Shown here: one piece after another, positions 17,495-26,814 of the stretch
How the letters are laid out: each line of letters opens with the position of its first letter
Position numbering within the stretch: position 1 is the stretch's first letter
Source: Paraburkholderia rhynchosiae
GTDB taxonomy: Bacteria; Pseudomonadota; Gammaproteobacteria; Burkholderiales; Burkholderiaceae
Reading direction: 5' to 3'
NCBI RefSeq assembly: GCF_002879865.1
Contig: NZ_PNXY01000008.1
Location: 186,001-250,000 of the forward strand
DNA length: 64,000 nucleotides
The notes under the pieces: model-generated
Databases searched by the model: none
Seen by the model: only the letters and a program-made list of their open reading frames with translations
What the model was told of the DNA's origin: nothing
Made by a program: the position numbers and the translations under genes

Positions 17495-18784
17495 ATGAAC
17501 CTGAACAACGCAGAACTGAAGAGCCGCAAGGACGCAGCCACGCCGCGCGGCGTCGGCGTGATGTGCGATTTCTACGCGGAGCGCGCCGAAAACGCGGAAC
17601 TGTGGGATGTCGAAGGCCGCCGCTTCATCGACTTCGCTGCGGGGATTGCGGTGTGCAACACGGGTCATCGTCATCCGAAGATCGTTGCCGCGATTCGCGA
17701 CCAGTTGGACCGTTTCACGCACACGGCGTATCAGATCGTGCCCTACGCGTCGTATGTTGAACTCGCCGAAAAGCTCAACGAGCGCGCGCCCGGCGATCAT
17801 CCGAAGAAGACCGCGTTCTTCACGACCGGCGCTGAAGCCGTCGAAAACGCGATCAAGATCGCGCGCGCCGCGACGGGCCGTCCGGGCGTGATTGCCTTCA
17901 CCGGCGGCTTTCATGGCCGCACACTGATGGGCATGGCGCTGACCGGCAAGGTCGCGCCGTATAAGGCCGGCTTCGGTCCGTTCCCGTCCGACGTGTTCCA
18001 TGCGCCGTTCCCGAATCCGCTGCATGGCGTGAGCACGGCGGATTCATTAAAGGCTATCGAGTTCCTGTTCAAGGCCGACGTCGATCCGAAGCGCGTGGCC
18101 GCGATTATCTTCGAACCGGTTCAAGGCGAAGGTGGTTTCTATCCCGCGCCGGCCGAGTTCGTGCGCGCGCTGCGCAAGCTGTGCAACGAGCACGGCATTC
18201 TGCTGATCGCCGACGAAGTGCAAACCGGCTTCGCCCGCACCGGCAAGCTGTTCGCAATGCATCACTACGACGTGGTGCCCGATCTGATGACGGTCGCCAA
18301 GAGCCTCGCGGGCGGCATGCCGCTGTCGGGCGTGATCGGCCGCGCTGACGTGATGGATGCTGCGGCGCCCGGCGGGCTCGGCGGAACGTATGCGGGCAAT
18401 CCGCTGGCTGTCGCCGCCGCGCTTGCGGTGCTCGACATCATCGACGAAGAAAAGCTCTGCGAGCGGGCCACGACTCTGGGCGACCGCGTCAAGGCCAAAC
18501 TGATCGCGCTGCAAAAGGATGCGCCGCAAATCGCAGACGTACGCGGCCCCGGCGGCATGGTGGCGGTCGAGTTCTGCAAGCCGGGCGGCACGGAGCCGGA
18601 TCCGGAATTCACGAAGCGCGTGCAGTCGCGCGCGCTCGAACGCGGCTTGCTGCTCCTCGTGTGCGGCGTCTATTCGAACGTGGTGCGCTTCCTGTTCCCG
18701 CTGACGATTCAGGAGGCGGTCTTTGAGGAAGCGCTCGCGATTCTCGAAGACGTCATCAAAGACAGCGTTGCCGTAACGGCTTGA
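17495..18784 (+). CDS. gabT: 4-aminobutyrate aminotransferase
   Basis: PLP-dependent class III aminotransferase (429 aa) that moves the amino group of GABA to 2-oxoglutarate, giving succinate semialdehyde and glutamate. The PLP Schiff-base Lys is in LMTVAKSLAGGMPLSG at about residue 269, preceded by the cofactor-binding LLIADEVQTGFARTG. Other family marks are FFTTGAEAVENAIKIARAAT and GGFHGRTLMGMALTG. GGAG precedes the ATG at 17495. gabD follows 12 bp downstream, so both steps of GABA to succinate are in one transcript. Length and motifs match E. coli GabT closely. Confidence 0.96.
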   Translation: MNLNNAELKSRKDAATPRGVGVMCDFYAERAENAELWDVEGRRFIDFAAGIAVCNTGHRHPKIVAAIRDQLDRFTHTAYQIVPYASYVELAEKLNERAPGDHPKKTAFFTTGAEAVENAIKIARAATGRPGVIAFTGGFHGRTLMGMALTGKVAPYKAGFGPFPSDVFHAPFPNPLHGVSTADSLKAIEFLFKADVDPKRVAAIIFEPVQGEGGFYPAPAEFVRALRKLCNEHGILLIADEVQTGFARTGKLFAMHHYDVVPDLMTVAKSLAGGMPLSGVIGRADVMDAAAPGGLGGTYAGNPLAVAAALAVLDIIDEEKLCERATTLGDRVKAKLIALQKDAPQIADVRGPGGMVAVEFCKPGGTEPDPEFTKRVQSRALERGLLLLVCGVYSNVVRFLFPLTIQEAVFEEALAILEDVIKDSVAVTA

Positions 18785-18796
18785 GGACAACGATCA

Positions 18797-20257
18797 ATGA
18801 CCACGCTCAGTCTGAAAGACCCAGCTCTGCTGAAAACCCACGCCTATCTCGCCGGCGAATGGCAAGGCGCTGACGACGGCGCAACTTTCGAAGTTGTGAA
18901 CCCCGCGACGGGCGAACTCGTCGCGACGGTGCCGCGCATGGGCACAGCGGAAACGCGCCGCGCGATCGACGCCGCCAACGCCGCATGGCCCGCATGGCGC
19001 ACGACGACGGCCAAACAGCGCTCGGTGATCCTGCGCAAGTGGCATGACCTGATGCTCCAGAACGCCGACGATCTCGCGCTCATCCTGACCACGGAACAAG
19101 GCAAGCCGCTTGCCGAGGCCAAAGGCGAAATTCAGTACGCGGCCGCGTTCCTCGAATGGTTCGCGGAAGAAGGCAAGCGCGTGAACGGCGACACGATTCC
19201 CACGCCGGCAAGCGACAAGCGCATTGTCGTGACCAAGGAGCCGGTCGGCGTCTGCGCGGCCATCACGCCGTGGAATTTCCCGGCCGCGATGATCACCCGC
19301 AAGGTCGGTCCGGCGTTGGCGGCGGGCTGCCCGATCATCGTCAAACCGGCGGAGGCGACGCCGCTCACGGCGCTCGCGCTCGCCGTGCTGGCCGAACGCG
19401 CGGGCGTGCCGCGCGGTGTTTTCAATGTGGTGACGGGCGAGCCTAAAACGATCGGCGCGGAAATGACCGGCAATCCGATCGTGCGAAAGCTGTCGTTCAC
19501 CGGCTCGACGCCGGTGGGCCGTCTGCTGATGGCGCAGTGCGCGCCGACGGTGAAGAAAGTGTCGCTCGAACTGGGCGGCAACGCGCCGTTCATCGTTTTC
19601 GACGACGCCGATCTCGACGCCGCAGTGGCGGGCGCGATTGCATCGAAGTATCGCAATAGCGGCCAGACCTGTGTATGCACGAACCGCTTCTACGTGCACG
19701 ACAAGGTGTACGACGCGTTCGCCGAAAAACTGCGCGTCGCCGTCGAACAATTGAAAGTAGGCCAAGGCACCGACGAAGGCGTGACGCAAGGTCCGCTGAT
19801 CAACGACGCGGCGGTGCTCAAAGTGGAGTCGCATATCGAAGACGCGCTTGCCAAAGGCGCGCGCATTGTCACCGGCGGCAAGCGTCATGCGCTCGGCCAC
19901 GGCTTCTTCGAGCCGACCGTGCTCGCGGATGTCACGCCCGACATGAAAGTGGCGCGCGACGAAACATTCGGGCCGCTTGCGCCGCTGTTCCGTTTTTCAT
20001 CGGACGAGGAAGTGATCCGTCTCGCGAACGACACCGAGTTCGGTCTTGCGTCGTACTTCTATAGCCGCGACATCGGACGCGTATGGCGCGTCGCGGAAGC
20101 GCTCGAATACGGCATGGTGGGCATCAACACGGGACTGATTTCGAACGAAGTCGCGCCGTTCGGCGGCGTCAAGCAGTCAGGCCTAGGACGTGAAGGCTCG
20201 CACTATGGCATCGACGACTACGTGGTCATCAAGTACATGTGTGTGGGTGGGATCTGA
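18797..20257 (+). CDS. gabD: Succinate-semialdehyde dehydrogenase, NADP type
   Basis: Aldehyde dehydrogenase superfamily enzyme (486 aa) oxidising succinate semialdehyde to succinate, the second GABA-shunt step. The catalytic Cys is in NSGQTCVCTNRF near residue 292, the general-base Glu in VSLELGGNAPF near 258, and the cofactor loop is FTGSTPVGRLL. TPWNFPAAMITRKVGPALAAG is the usual substrate/cofactor segment. The double-Cys CVC pattern is typical of GabD. GAGGAC precedes the ATG, 12 bp after gabT. A strong terminator follows directly, ending the operon. Confidence 0.96.
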   Translation: MTTLSLKDPALLKTHAYLAGEWQGADDGATFEVVNPATGELVATVPRMGTAETRRAIDAANAAWPAWRTTTAKQRSVILRKWHDLMLQNADDLALILTTEQGKPLAEAKGEIQYAAAFLEWFAEEGKRVNGDTIPTPASDKRIVVTKEPVGVCAAITPWNFPAAMITRKVGPALAAGCPIIVKPAEATPLTALALAVLAERAGVPRGVFNVVTGEPKTIGAEMTGNPIVRKLSFTGSTPVGRLLMAQCAPTVKKVSLELGGNAPFIVFDDADLDAAVAGAIASKYRNSGQTCVCTNRFYVHDKVYDAFAEKLRVAVEQLKVGQGTDEGVTQGPLINDAAVLKVESHIEDALAKGARIVTGGKRHALGHGFFEPTVLADVTPDMKVARDETFGPLAPLFRFSSDEEVIRLANDTEFGLASYFYSRDIGRVWRVAEALEYGMVGINTGLISNEVAPFGGVKQSGLGREGSHYGIDDYVVIKYMCVGGI

Positions 20258-20262
20258 ATGTG

Positions 20263-20297
20263 AAAAAACCGGCACGTTGCGACGTACCGGTTTTTTT
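20263..20297 (+). terminator. Intrinsic terminator of gabTD
   Basis: AAAAAACCGG (20263-20272) pairs with CCGGTTTTTT (20287-20296), continuing inward over one mismatch through ACGT/ACGT, with a TGCG loop. Seven T follow the stem on the plus strand, and the A run on the other side makes it usable from both directions. Confidence 0.9.
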
Positions 20298-20334
20298 CGC
20301 TTGCGCGGCTCAACACCGCCGCGCTGAAACCTGA

Positions 20335-20658
20335 TTAATGACCGACGTACACAGGAGCCGAATACGAGCTCGACGTCGTCTCAACGCGGCTGCCTGACTG
20401 CGACGAACCGTTGGTGGCCGAGCCATAGCCGCTCGTTTGAGCCGTGCCGTTTTGCGCGGCGACGCGCGCTTCGGCGGCCTGAATGTTCGCCGGGTAATCG
20501 AAGTCGTTCGACGTGCCCGGGTTGTAGCCGGCCTTTTCCAACTGGATCAACTCGGCGCGAACCTGCGCGCGGGTCACCGACTGGTTCGATTGGGCGAAAG
20601 CAGCGAGCGGTGCGGAAATAAGAGCAGCGATAACAGCAGCTTCGATCAGCGATTTCAT
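20335..20658 (-). CDS. Small secreted DUF4148 protein
   Basis: 107-aa exported protein: signal peptide MKSLIEAAVIAALISAPLAAFAQ, then the DUF4148 core VTRAQVRAELIQLEKAGYNPG, a Tyr-Pro-containing stretch and a Ser/Gly-rich tail. GGAGGTAG upstream supports the ATG at 20658. It is the second DUF4148 gene here; its core resembles that of the 6422-6730 protein, but the tail differs. It shares the bidirectional terminator region with gabD. Function unknown. Confidence 0.88.
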   Translation of the reverse strand: MKSLIEAAVIAALISAPLAAFAQSNQSVTRAQVRAELIQLEKAGYNPGTSNDFDYPANIQAAEARVAAQNGTAQTSGYGSATNGSSQSGSRVETTSSSYSAPVYVGH

Positions 20659-20768
20659 GACTACTACCTCCAGAGATTGTTTTGTGCGGTGCTGAAGGCG
20701 GTTTGTCTTCAGCAGATGGACACAGTCTAGGAGGCCAATGACCTAGGGCAAACCCCGAATCCGTGAAT

Positions 20769-21779
20769 TCACTGTTGCTGCTGACGTGATAATTCGCCGG
20801 CATGGGCGTTGATTAGCGCTTTCGACGGCATCAAGCCGCCGCTCACCTGCCGGTCGCTTCTCGGACTTGCGCCGAATCGCGCGCGATACGTCCGCGAGAA
20901 ATGCGACGGCGACTCGAACCCGCATGCGACGCAAATCGACGTGATCGACATGTCCGTCTGTTGCAGCAACTCGCGCGCGCGAGAAAGCCGCAGTTGCAGA
21001 TAGAAATGCGTCGGCGTGTCCTTGAGGGACGCGCAAAAGAGCCGTTCTAGCTGCCGGCGCGTCACGCCGATTTCCTGCGCGAGCCGATCGGGCGTCAACG
21101 GCTCTTCCATATGCTGCTCCATCGTGCCGATCACCTGAATCAGCTTGCGGTTATGCACGCCGTAGCGCGCGGCGATCTCCATGCGTTGATGGTCCGAGCG
21201 CTGGCGGATGCGGCTCACCACGAACTGTTCCGAGACCGCCGACGCCAGCGCCGCGCCGTGCTTGCGGCCGATCAGGTCGAGCATCATGTCGATCGACGCC
21301 GTGCCGCCCGCGCACGTGATACGCCGCGCGCCGATCTCGAACAGTTCCTGGCTCGCCTCCAGCGACGGATAGCGCTCGCGAAACGCCGACAGCGCTTCCC
21401 AATGCACGGTCACGTTGTCCGCACCGCGAAGCAGCCCGGCTTCCGCGAGAATGAAGCTGCCAGTGTCGATGCCACCGAGCGTCGCGCCGGTGCGTTCGAG
21501 GCTCTTGAGCCAGCCGGCGAGCTCGCGCGAGTAGCACGCAAGCGGCTCGAAGCCCGCCACGACGAACAGCGTGCGCGCGTCGTTCACTGCAGCGATTGCC
21601 GCATCCGCGTTGATCGAAATGCCGTTGCTGGCCGCGACCGGCGCGCCGTCGAGACTCAGAATGCGCCATCGGTACAACTCGCCCTGAAAGCGATTCGCCA
21701 CGCGCAGCGGCTCGACCGCCGACATGAAGCCGATCGCCGAAAAGCCCGGCAGCAGCAGGAACGATATCTCTTCAGGCAT
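20769..21779 (-). CDS. cdhR: GlxA-type AraC regulator of carnitine catabolism
   Basis: 336-aa regulator. A DJ-1/PfpI-like N-terminal domain spans about residues 5-190 (ISFLLLPGFSAIGFMSAVEP; the Cys-containing segment FEPLACYSRELAGWLKSL). An AraC-type double helix-turn-helix occupies about 215-315 (PDRLAQEIGVTRRQLERLF and SITSICVACGFESPSHFSRTYRARFG). It is divergent from caiX-cdhC-cdhA-cdhB-hocS, the same order as P. aeruginosa CdhR, the carnitine-responsive activator. The related GbdR (glycine betaine) has the same architecture, so the name rests on the neighbours. The 375-bp spacer to caiX should hold its sites. Confidence 0.88.
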   Translation of the reverse strand: MPEEISFLLLPGFSAIGFMSAVEPLRVANRFQGELYRWRILSLDGAPVAASNGISINADAAIAAVNDARTLFVVAGFEPLACYSRELAGWLKSLERTGATLGGIDTGSFILAEAGLLRGADNVTVHWEALSAFRERYPSLEASQELFEIGARRITCAGGTASIDMMLDLIGRKHGAALASAVSEQFVVSRIRQRSDHQRMEIAARYGVHNRKLIQVIGTMEQHMEEPLTPDRLAQEIGVTRRQLERLFCASLKDTPTHFYLQLRLSRARELLQQTDMSITSICVACGFESPSHFSRTYRARFGASPRSDRQVSGGLMPSKALINAHAGELSRQQQQ

Positions 21780-22154
21780 CTGGCGGGGGCTCAGTCACAA
21801 AACGAAAGCAAAGCGCAGGCGAACGCGGGGTTCCCGGCGAGCGTAGCAAGCGCGTCGCGAGCGGGCAAGACGCGCCAAAATTCCCTTTCCGTGGATGCTG
21901 CGCCGCAACGCGCGGCTCCATAACGCATGCTGGTTTTCCCTCGTTGTCGCGTGGGAGCAAGAACGGGTCGCTGACGGTCGCTTTGGCCGGAATATGGGGC
22001 ATTAACTTTAGGGCATTCGTGCAGTTCAGGCATCAGTCAACGTAGCACCTCACGCACCACTTGTCCGTGGGCCGCGCTTCACCGCTTCACAGCATCAACG
22101 CGGCCCTTCTAAACGCGCTGTCAAACGTGCATAAGCGTCATTAGGGGAATTGTC
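21780..22154. promoter_or_regulatory. 375-bp divergent spacer between cdhR and caiX
   Basis: No gene is seen here. It separates regulator and operon and should contain the activator site and both promoters. GGGCATTCGTGCAGTTCAGG and neighbouring half-repeats are present around 22010-22035, but I find no clean dyad. AGGGGA at 22143-22148 is the caiX ribosome binding site. Confidence 0.4.
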
Positions 22155-23120
22155 ATGAAGTTACGCATTAAAGCCCTGCTTGCCCATCTTGCGTGCCTCG
22201 CGGCCGCTTTCGCCGCCGCCGTTACCACGCTACCCGCCTTCGCACAGGACCCACCCGCGTGCCGCGCCGTGCGTTTCGCGGACATCGGCTGGACCGACAT
22301 CACGTCGACGACCGCGCTTGCGTCGACCGTCTTCGAAGGGCTCGGTTATCAGCCCGTGACGACCGTCGCCTCGGTGCCGATTTCCTTCGCGGGCCTGAAG
22401 AGCAAACAGCTCGACGTGTCGCTCGGCTACTGGTGGCCCGTGCAGGAGAAAGCGATCGCGCCGTTTGTCGAATCGAAGTCGATCCAGGTGTTGCAACCGC
22501 CCAATCTGACCGGCGCAAAGGCGACCTTCGCGGTGCCGGCCTATGCCTACGATGCGGGCCTGAAAACTTTCGCCGACATCGCCAAACATCGCGATCAACT
22601 CGACGGCAAGATCTACGGCATAGAACCCGGCAGCAGCGCCAACGCGGCGATCCAGAAGATGATCGCCACGAACAAGTTCGGTCTGGGCGGGTTCAAGCTG
22701 ATCGAGTCGAGCGAAGCGGGCATGCTCGTTTCGGTGGATCGCGCGATCCGCGAGAAGAAATGGGTGGTGTTTCTCGGCTGGGAACCACATCCGATGAACA
22801 TTCAGATCGACATGAAATATCTCTCAGGCAGCGAGGGGGTATTCGGTCCGAACGACGGCGAAGCGCGCGTTTATACGCTGACGTCGCCCGACTATCTGGC
22901 GCGTTGCCCCAACGCGGGCAAGCTCGTAAGCAACCTGCGTTTTTCGACGCAACTTGAAAATCTGGTGATGCAGTCGGTCATGAGCAAGGAAAAGCCCGCC
23001 GATGCCGCCAAGGCCTATCTGAAGAAGAACCCGCAAGTACTCGACGCATGGCTCGCCGGCGTGAAGACCTATGACGGCAAGGACGGCTTGCCCGCGGTCA
23101 AGGCCTATCTCGGGCTTTGA
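22155..23120 (+). CDS. caiX: Periplasmic carnitine/betaine-binding protein of an ABC transporter
   Basis: 321-aa substrate-binding protein of the OpuAC/ProX quaternary-amine class. The signal peptide runs to about residue 30 (LAAAFAAAVTTLPAFAQ). The mature part has ITSTTALASTVFEGLGYQ, SLGYWWPVQEKAIAPF and VFLGWEPHPMN; the Tyr-Trp-Trp and Trp-Glu-Pro segments are where this family places its aromatic cage for trimethylammonium. It leads the operon with the carnitine enzymes. In P. aeruginosa, CaiX feeds carnitine to a shared choline/betaine/carnitine permease. No permease or ATPase gene is in the window. Confidence 0.9.
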   Translation: MKLRIKALLAHLACLAAAFAAAVTTLPAFAQDPPACRAVRFADIGWTDITSTTALASTVFEGLGYQPVTTVASVPISFAGLKSKQLDVSLGYWWPVQEKAIAPFVESKSIQVLQPPNLTGAKATFAVPAYAYDAGLKTFADIAKHRDQLDGKIYGIEPGSSANAAIQKMIATNKFGLGGFKLIESSEAGMLVSVDRAIREKKWVVFLGWEPHPMNIQIDMKYLSGSEGVFGPNDGEARVYTLTSPDYLARCPNAGKLVSNLRFSTQLENLVMQSVMSKEKPADAAKAYLKKNPQVLDAWLAGVKTYDGKDGLPAVKAYLGL

Positions 23121-23166
23121 TTGAGTGCGCGACTCGTGACACTTTCATTTACAGGAACTAGCACGC

Positions 23167-24096
23167 ATGAACCATGAAGTCATTGTGACCTGCGCGGTCA
23201 CCGGCGCGGGCGACACTGTCGGCAAACACCCGGCCATTCCCGTGACGCCGAAGCAGATCGCCGAGGCCGCGATCGAAGCCGCGAAAGCGGGCGCCACCGT
23301 TGCGCATTGCCATGTGCGCGATCCGAAAACCGGGCGCGGCAGCCGCGATCCGCAGTTGTACCGCGAGGTGGTCGACCGGATCCGCTCGTCTGGCACCGAC
23401 GTCATCGTCAATCTGACCGCGGGCATGGGCGGCGATCTTGAAATCGGTCCGGGCGAGGACCCGATGCGCTTCGGCGCGAACACGGATCTGGTAGGCGGCC
23501 TGACGCGCCTTGCGCACGTCGAGGAGTTGCTGCCGGAAATCTGCACGCTCGATTGCGGCACGCTCAATTTCGGCGACGGCGACTACATCTATGTGTCGAC
23601 GCCCGCGCAATTGCGGGCGGGCGCGGCGCGTATCCAGGAACTCGGCGTGAAGCCCGAGCTGGAAATCTTCGATACGGGCCATTTGTGGTTCGCGAAGCAA
23701 TTGCTCAAGGAAGGCCTGCTCGACGCGCCGCCGCTGTTTCAGCTCTGCCTCGGCATTCCGTGGGGCGCGCCCGCCGATACGACGACGATGAAAGCGATGG
23801 CCGACAACCTGCCGCCCGGCGCGCAATGGGCCGGCTTCGGCATAGGCCGCATGCAGATGCCGATGGTCGCGCAGGCGATGCTGCTCGGCGGCCACGTGCG
23901 CGTCGGCCTCGAAGACAACATCTGGCTCGATAAGGGCGTGCCTGCAACGAACGGCACGCTGGTGCAGCGCGCGGTGGAAATTATCGAACGCCTGGGCGGA
24001 CGTGCGCTGACACCCGCCGAAGGGCGGCGCAAGCTCGGCCTGCCCGCGCGTGGCGAACGGCAACTGGAACGGCGTGTGGCCGGGGCATACGCTTGA
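23167..24096 (+). CDS. cdhC: BKACE-family dehydrocarnitine cleavage enzyme
   Basis: 309-aa beta-keto acid cleavage enzyme (formerly DUF849). In carnitine breakdown the family member CdhC condenses 3-dehydrocarnitine with acetyl-CoA to give betainyl-CoA and acetoacetate. The metal-binding pair appears in [17 protein letters not shown] (His-x-His), with further motifs NLTAGMGGD and [12 protein letters not shown], all typical of BKACE. The assignment to carnitine rests on position, between caiX and the carnitine dehydrogenase. The gap to caiX is 46 bp. Confidence 0.92.
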   Translation: MNHEVIVTCAVTGAGDTVGKHPAIPVTPKQIAEAAIEAAKAGATVAHCHVRDPKTGRGSRDPQLYREVVDRIRSSGTDVIVNLTAGMGGDLEIGPGEDPMRFGANTDLVGGLTRLAHVEELLPEICTLDCGTLNFGDGDYIYVSTPAQLRAGAARIQELGVKPELEIFDTGHLWFAKQLLKEGLLDAPPLFQLCLGIPWGAPADTTTMKAMADNLPPGAQWAGFGIGRMQMPMVAQAMLLGGHVRVGLEDNIWLDKGVPATNGTLVQRAVEIIERLGGRALTPAEGRRKLGLPARGERQLERRVAGAYA

Positions 24097-24170
24097 GCGT
24101 GCGGCATTGCATGCGCTTGCGAACGGCTACGGCATCGAAGAACTGATAGGCAAACAAGGAAACGTCAGCA

Positions 24171-25136
24171 ATGGCAGTGATCGTCGATATCAAAACATTC
24201 GCCGCAATTGGCGCGGGCGTGATCGGCAGCGGCTGGGTGGCGCGCGCGCTCGCGCACGGGCTCGATGTGATCGCGTGGGACCCCGCTCCCGGCGCGGAAA
24301 AACAGTTGCGCGAGAACGTGGCCAATGCGTGGCCCGCGCTGGAACGCGTGGGTCTCGCCGAGGGGGCGTCGCCGACAAGGCTGCGCTTTGTCGATACGAT
24401 CGAAGCGTGCGTCGCGCACGCGGACTTCATCCAGGAAAGCGCGCCCGAACGCGAGGAACTGAAACTCGCGCTGCACGAGCAGATTAGCCGCGCGGCGAAA
24501 CCGGACGCCATCATCGCTTCGTCGACGTCCGGGCTATTGCCGAGCGACTTCTACGCGCGGGCGGTGAACCCGCAGCGTTGCGTCGTCGGGCATCCGTTCA
24601 ATCCGGTGTATCTGCTGCCGCTCGTCGAAGTGCTCGGCGGCGAGTGCACGGCTGCCGAAACCATCGACGCCGCGCTGCACATCTATCGCTCGCTTTCGAT
24701 GCGGCCGCTGCGAGTCCGCAAGGAAGTGCCGGGCTTTATCGCCGACCGGCTGCTCGAAGCGCTGTGGCGCGAGGCGCTGCATCTGGTCAACGAAGGCGTG
24801 GCGACTACAGGCGAGATCGACGACGCAATCCGCTTTGGCGCGGGCATCCGCTGGTCGTTCATGGGCACCTTCCTCACCTACACGCTGGCAGGCGGCGACG
24901 CGGGCATGCGCCATTTCATGCAACAGTTCGGCCCCGCGCTGGAACTGCCGTGGACTAAACTAATAGCGCCGAAGTTGACGGACGAGCTGATCGACCGCGT
25001 GGTTGACGGCACCGCTGAACAGGTCGGCCCGCGCTCGATCAAACAGTTGGAGCGCTACCGTGACGACTGCATTACAAGCGTGCTGGCGGCGATCGGCGAA
25101 GCCAAGGCGCGGCACGGACTGACGCCCGCGGATTAG
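24171..25136 (+). CDS. cdhA: L-carnitine 3-dehydrogenase
   Basis: 321-aa NAD-dependent enzyme oxidising L-carnitine to 3-dehydrocarnitine. It belongs to the 3-hydroxyacyl-CoA dehydrogenase fold: Rossmann motif [19 protein letters not shown] (GxGxxG) at residues 8-26, the Ser of [14 protein letters not shown], and the catalytic His in [17 protein letters not shown], as in other hydroxyacid members. The C-terminal helical domain spans about 190-320. AAGGA stands upstream of the ATG at 24171. Length and context match P. aeruginosa CdhA. Confidence 0.94.
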   Translation: MAVIVDIKTFAAIGAGVIGSGWVARALAHGLDVIAWDPAPGAEKQLRENVANAWPALERVGLAEGASPTRLRFVDTIEACVAHADFIQESAPEREELKLALHEQISRAAKPDAIIASSTSGLLPSDFYARAVNPQRCVVGHPFNPVYLLPLVEVLGGECTAAETIDAALHIYRSLSMRPLRVRKEVPGFIADRLLEALWREALHLVNEGVATTGEIDDAIRFGAGIRWSFMGTFLTYTLAGGDAGMRHFMQQFGPALELPWTKLIAPKLTDELIDRVVDGTAEQVGPRSIKQLERYRDDCITSVLAAIGEAKARHGLTPAD

Positions 25137-25170
25137 CGTCAGCGCAGCCACACGCGGCACGCTGCCGCCG

Positions 25171-25203
25171 CCCTTGCCCTTGCCCTTGCCCTTGCCCTTA
25201 CCC
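25171..25203. repeat. Hexanucleotide repeat CCCTTG (about five units)
   Basis: Four perfect CCCTTG units (25171-25194) and one CCCTTA, followed by CCC. The tract lies between cdhA and the cdhB ribosome binding site. On the other strand it would read as a Gly-Lys repeat but is not part of a credible gene. Copy number could vary by slippage. Confidence 0.75.
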
Positions 25204-25249
25204 GCGTTGAAAACTACGCGTCCTACACGAAACAAGGAGACCCCGCACC

Positions 25250-25759
25250 ATGCCGCAAACCGCTTCTCTGCCGAGCTATCGCGATACGGTGCGCGCGGAA
25301 TGGGTCGACTACAACGGCCATTTGCGCGACGCGTTCTACATTTTGATCTTCAGTTTCGCGACCGACGAACTCATCGACCGGATCGGTTTGCCCGACGCCG
25401 TGCGCAAGCAACGCGGCCGCTCGATCTACACGCTCGAAGCGCATATCAACTATCTGCATGAGATCAAGGAAGGCGCGCGGGTGCGTGTCGATATGCGCGT
25501 GCTCGGACATGACGCCAAGCGGCTGCATCTCTATCTGGAGATGTTCGCTGACGACGGCGAGCAACCGGTCGCCGCCGGCGAGCAGATGCTGCTGCATGTG
25601 GACACGAGCGGGCCACGATCTGTTCCGTTCGATGCCGACGTCGCCGCTCGCGTGCAAGAACTGGCCCACGCGCATGCCGCGCTTGCTGCGGCAACCTATG
25701 CAGGTCGCGTGATCAGCCTGCCCGCAAGCGCACCGCGCAACCGGAGCGAGCATGCTTGA
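25250..25759 (+). CDS. cdhB: Betainyl-CoA thioesterase, hot-dog fold
   Basis: 169-aa acyl-CoA thioesterase of the 4HBT/hot-dog class. It starts VRAEWVDYNGHLRDAFYI, with the family's Asp-Tyr-Asn-Gly-His motif near residues 19-23. In carnitine catabolism it is expected to release glycine betaine from betainyl-CoA. A strong AAGGAGA (25234-25240) precedes the ATG, so it can be translated independently despite the repeat tract in front. Its end overlaps the next gene by 8 bp. Confidence 0.9.
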   Translation: MPQTASLPSYRDTVRAEWVDYNGHLRDAFYILIFSFATDELIDRIGLPDAVRKQRGRSIYTLEAHINYLHEIKEGARVRVDMRVLGHDAKRLHLYLEMFADDGEQPVAAGEQMLLHVDTSGPRSVPFDADVAARVQELAHAHAALAAATYAGRVISLPASAPRNRSEHA

Positions 25760-26699
25760 GCCGCAAATGGCTGCGTTCATCGCGAGAGCCGCTGCAATCT
25801 ACCCGGGGCATACGACTTCATTGACGCCGCGCGAGCAGCGCGAAGCCTACGACCGTTATGCGGCGGCACTGACTCCGCCGTTGCCGCAAGAAGTCATCAC
25901 GCACGACGCGCAATTCAAGGCCGCCGCGGGCCATTCAGTTGCCTTGCGGCTTTACCGCAACCGTGCAAAGACCGGCGCAATGCCGCGCGGCACCGTGCTG
26001 TACTTCCACGGCGGCGGCTTCGTGCTTGGATCGCTGGACAGTCATCAGCTCATCACGGCACGCCTCGCCGCTGATACCGGGCTCGATGTGATCGCAGTCG
26101 ATTACCGGCTCGCGCCCGAATATTGCGCACCGGCCGCGCATGAGGATTGCATGGAGGTCACGCTCGCCGCGCTGCAACGTCGGCTGCCATTCGATTCGCC
26201 TGCCGACGGCACGTTGCAACTGGCGGGCGATAGTGCGGGCGGCACGCTTGCGGCCGGCGTGGCGATGCGATTGCGCGACGACGGCATAAAAGGCATTCAC
26301 GGCCTTGCGCTGGTTTATCCGATGCTCGGCACCGATCCTCAGCCACCCGCGCGCGATACCGAAGCGCAAGCGCCGATGCTAACCCTCACCGATGTTCACG
26401 CGTTTCGCGACATGTACTGGGGGGAATCGCCGCCCTACCCCGCGTGGACCGTGCCGCTCGACGCCACGCGTTATGACGGCCTGCCGCGGACGCTGGCGAT
26501 CGGCGCTGAACACGATCCGCTCAGAGACGATGCGCGCGTATTCGCCGAACGTGTTGAGGCCGCCGGTGGCGAAGCGCGGCTGTGGATCGGCGCGGGGCTC
26601 GTGCATGGCTGCTGGCGCGCCATCGAATCGAGCCCCGGCGTGCAAGCCATGCATGAGGAAGTGTGCCGCTTTCTGTGCGCAAAAGCCGGCACAGCTTAA
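25752..26699 (+). CDS. hocS: HSL-type alpha/beta hydrolase, probable short-chain acylcarnitine hydrolase
   Basis: 315-aa hydrolase with intact HSL-family motifs: oxyanion hole LYFHGGGFVLGS (about residue 83), nucleophile LAGDSAGGTLAAG (Ser about 160), acid in AEHDPLRDD and base in GLVHGCWR. It is the last gene of the carnitine operon and overlaps cdhB by 8 bp. In P. aeruginosa the hydrolase at this position (HocS) frees carnitine from short-chain O-acylcarnitines, which would extend the operon's substrates. The assignment is by synteny; no substrate is shown by sequence. Confidence 0.85.
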   Translation: MLEPQMAAFIARAAAIYPGHTTSLTPREQREAYDRYAAALTPPLPQEVITHDAQFKAAAGHSVALRLYRNRAKTGAMPRGTVLYFHGGGFVLGSLDSHQLITARLAADTGLDVIAVDYRLAPEYCAPAAHEDCMEVTLAALQRRLPFDSPADGTLQLAGDSAGGTLAAGVAMRLRDDGIKGIHGLALVYPMLGTDPQPPARDTEAQAPMLTLTDVHAFRDMYWGESPPYPAWTVPLDATRYDGLPRTLAIGAEHDPLRDDARVFAERVEAAGGEARLWIGAGLVHGCWRAIESSPGVQAMHEEVCRFLCAKAGTA

Positions 26700-26814
26700 G
26701 CGGTCAGGGATAGCCGTAGTTAACCGCGTAATCGACCGCTGCAAACGAGTAAGCCCGAGCGCCGCGAGGCAGTTGGAATGGCGTACATGGGCTCGACGTG
26801 TCGGCAGGCAGGCG

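Noticed and set aside
25174..25235. Gly-Lys repeat protein on the minus strand
   Set aside because: It is only the complement of the CCCTTG tract, with no ribosome binding site or conserved context.
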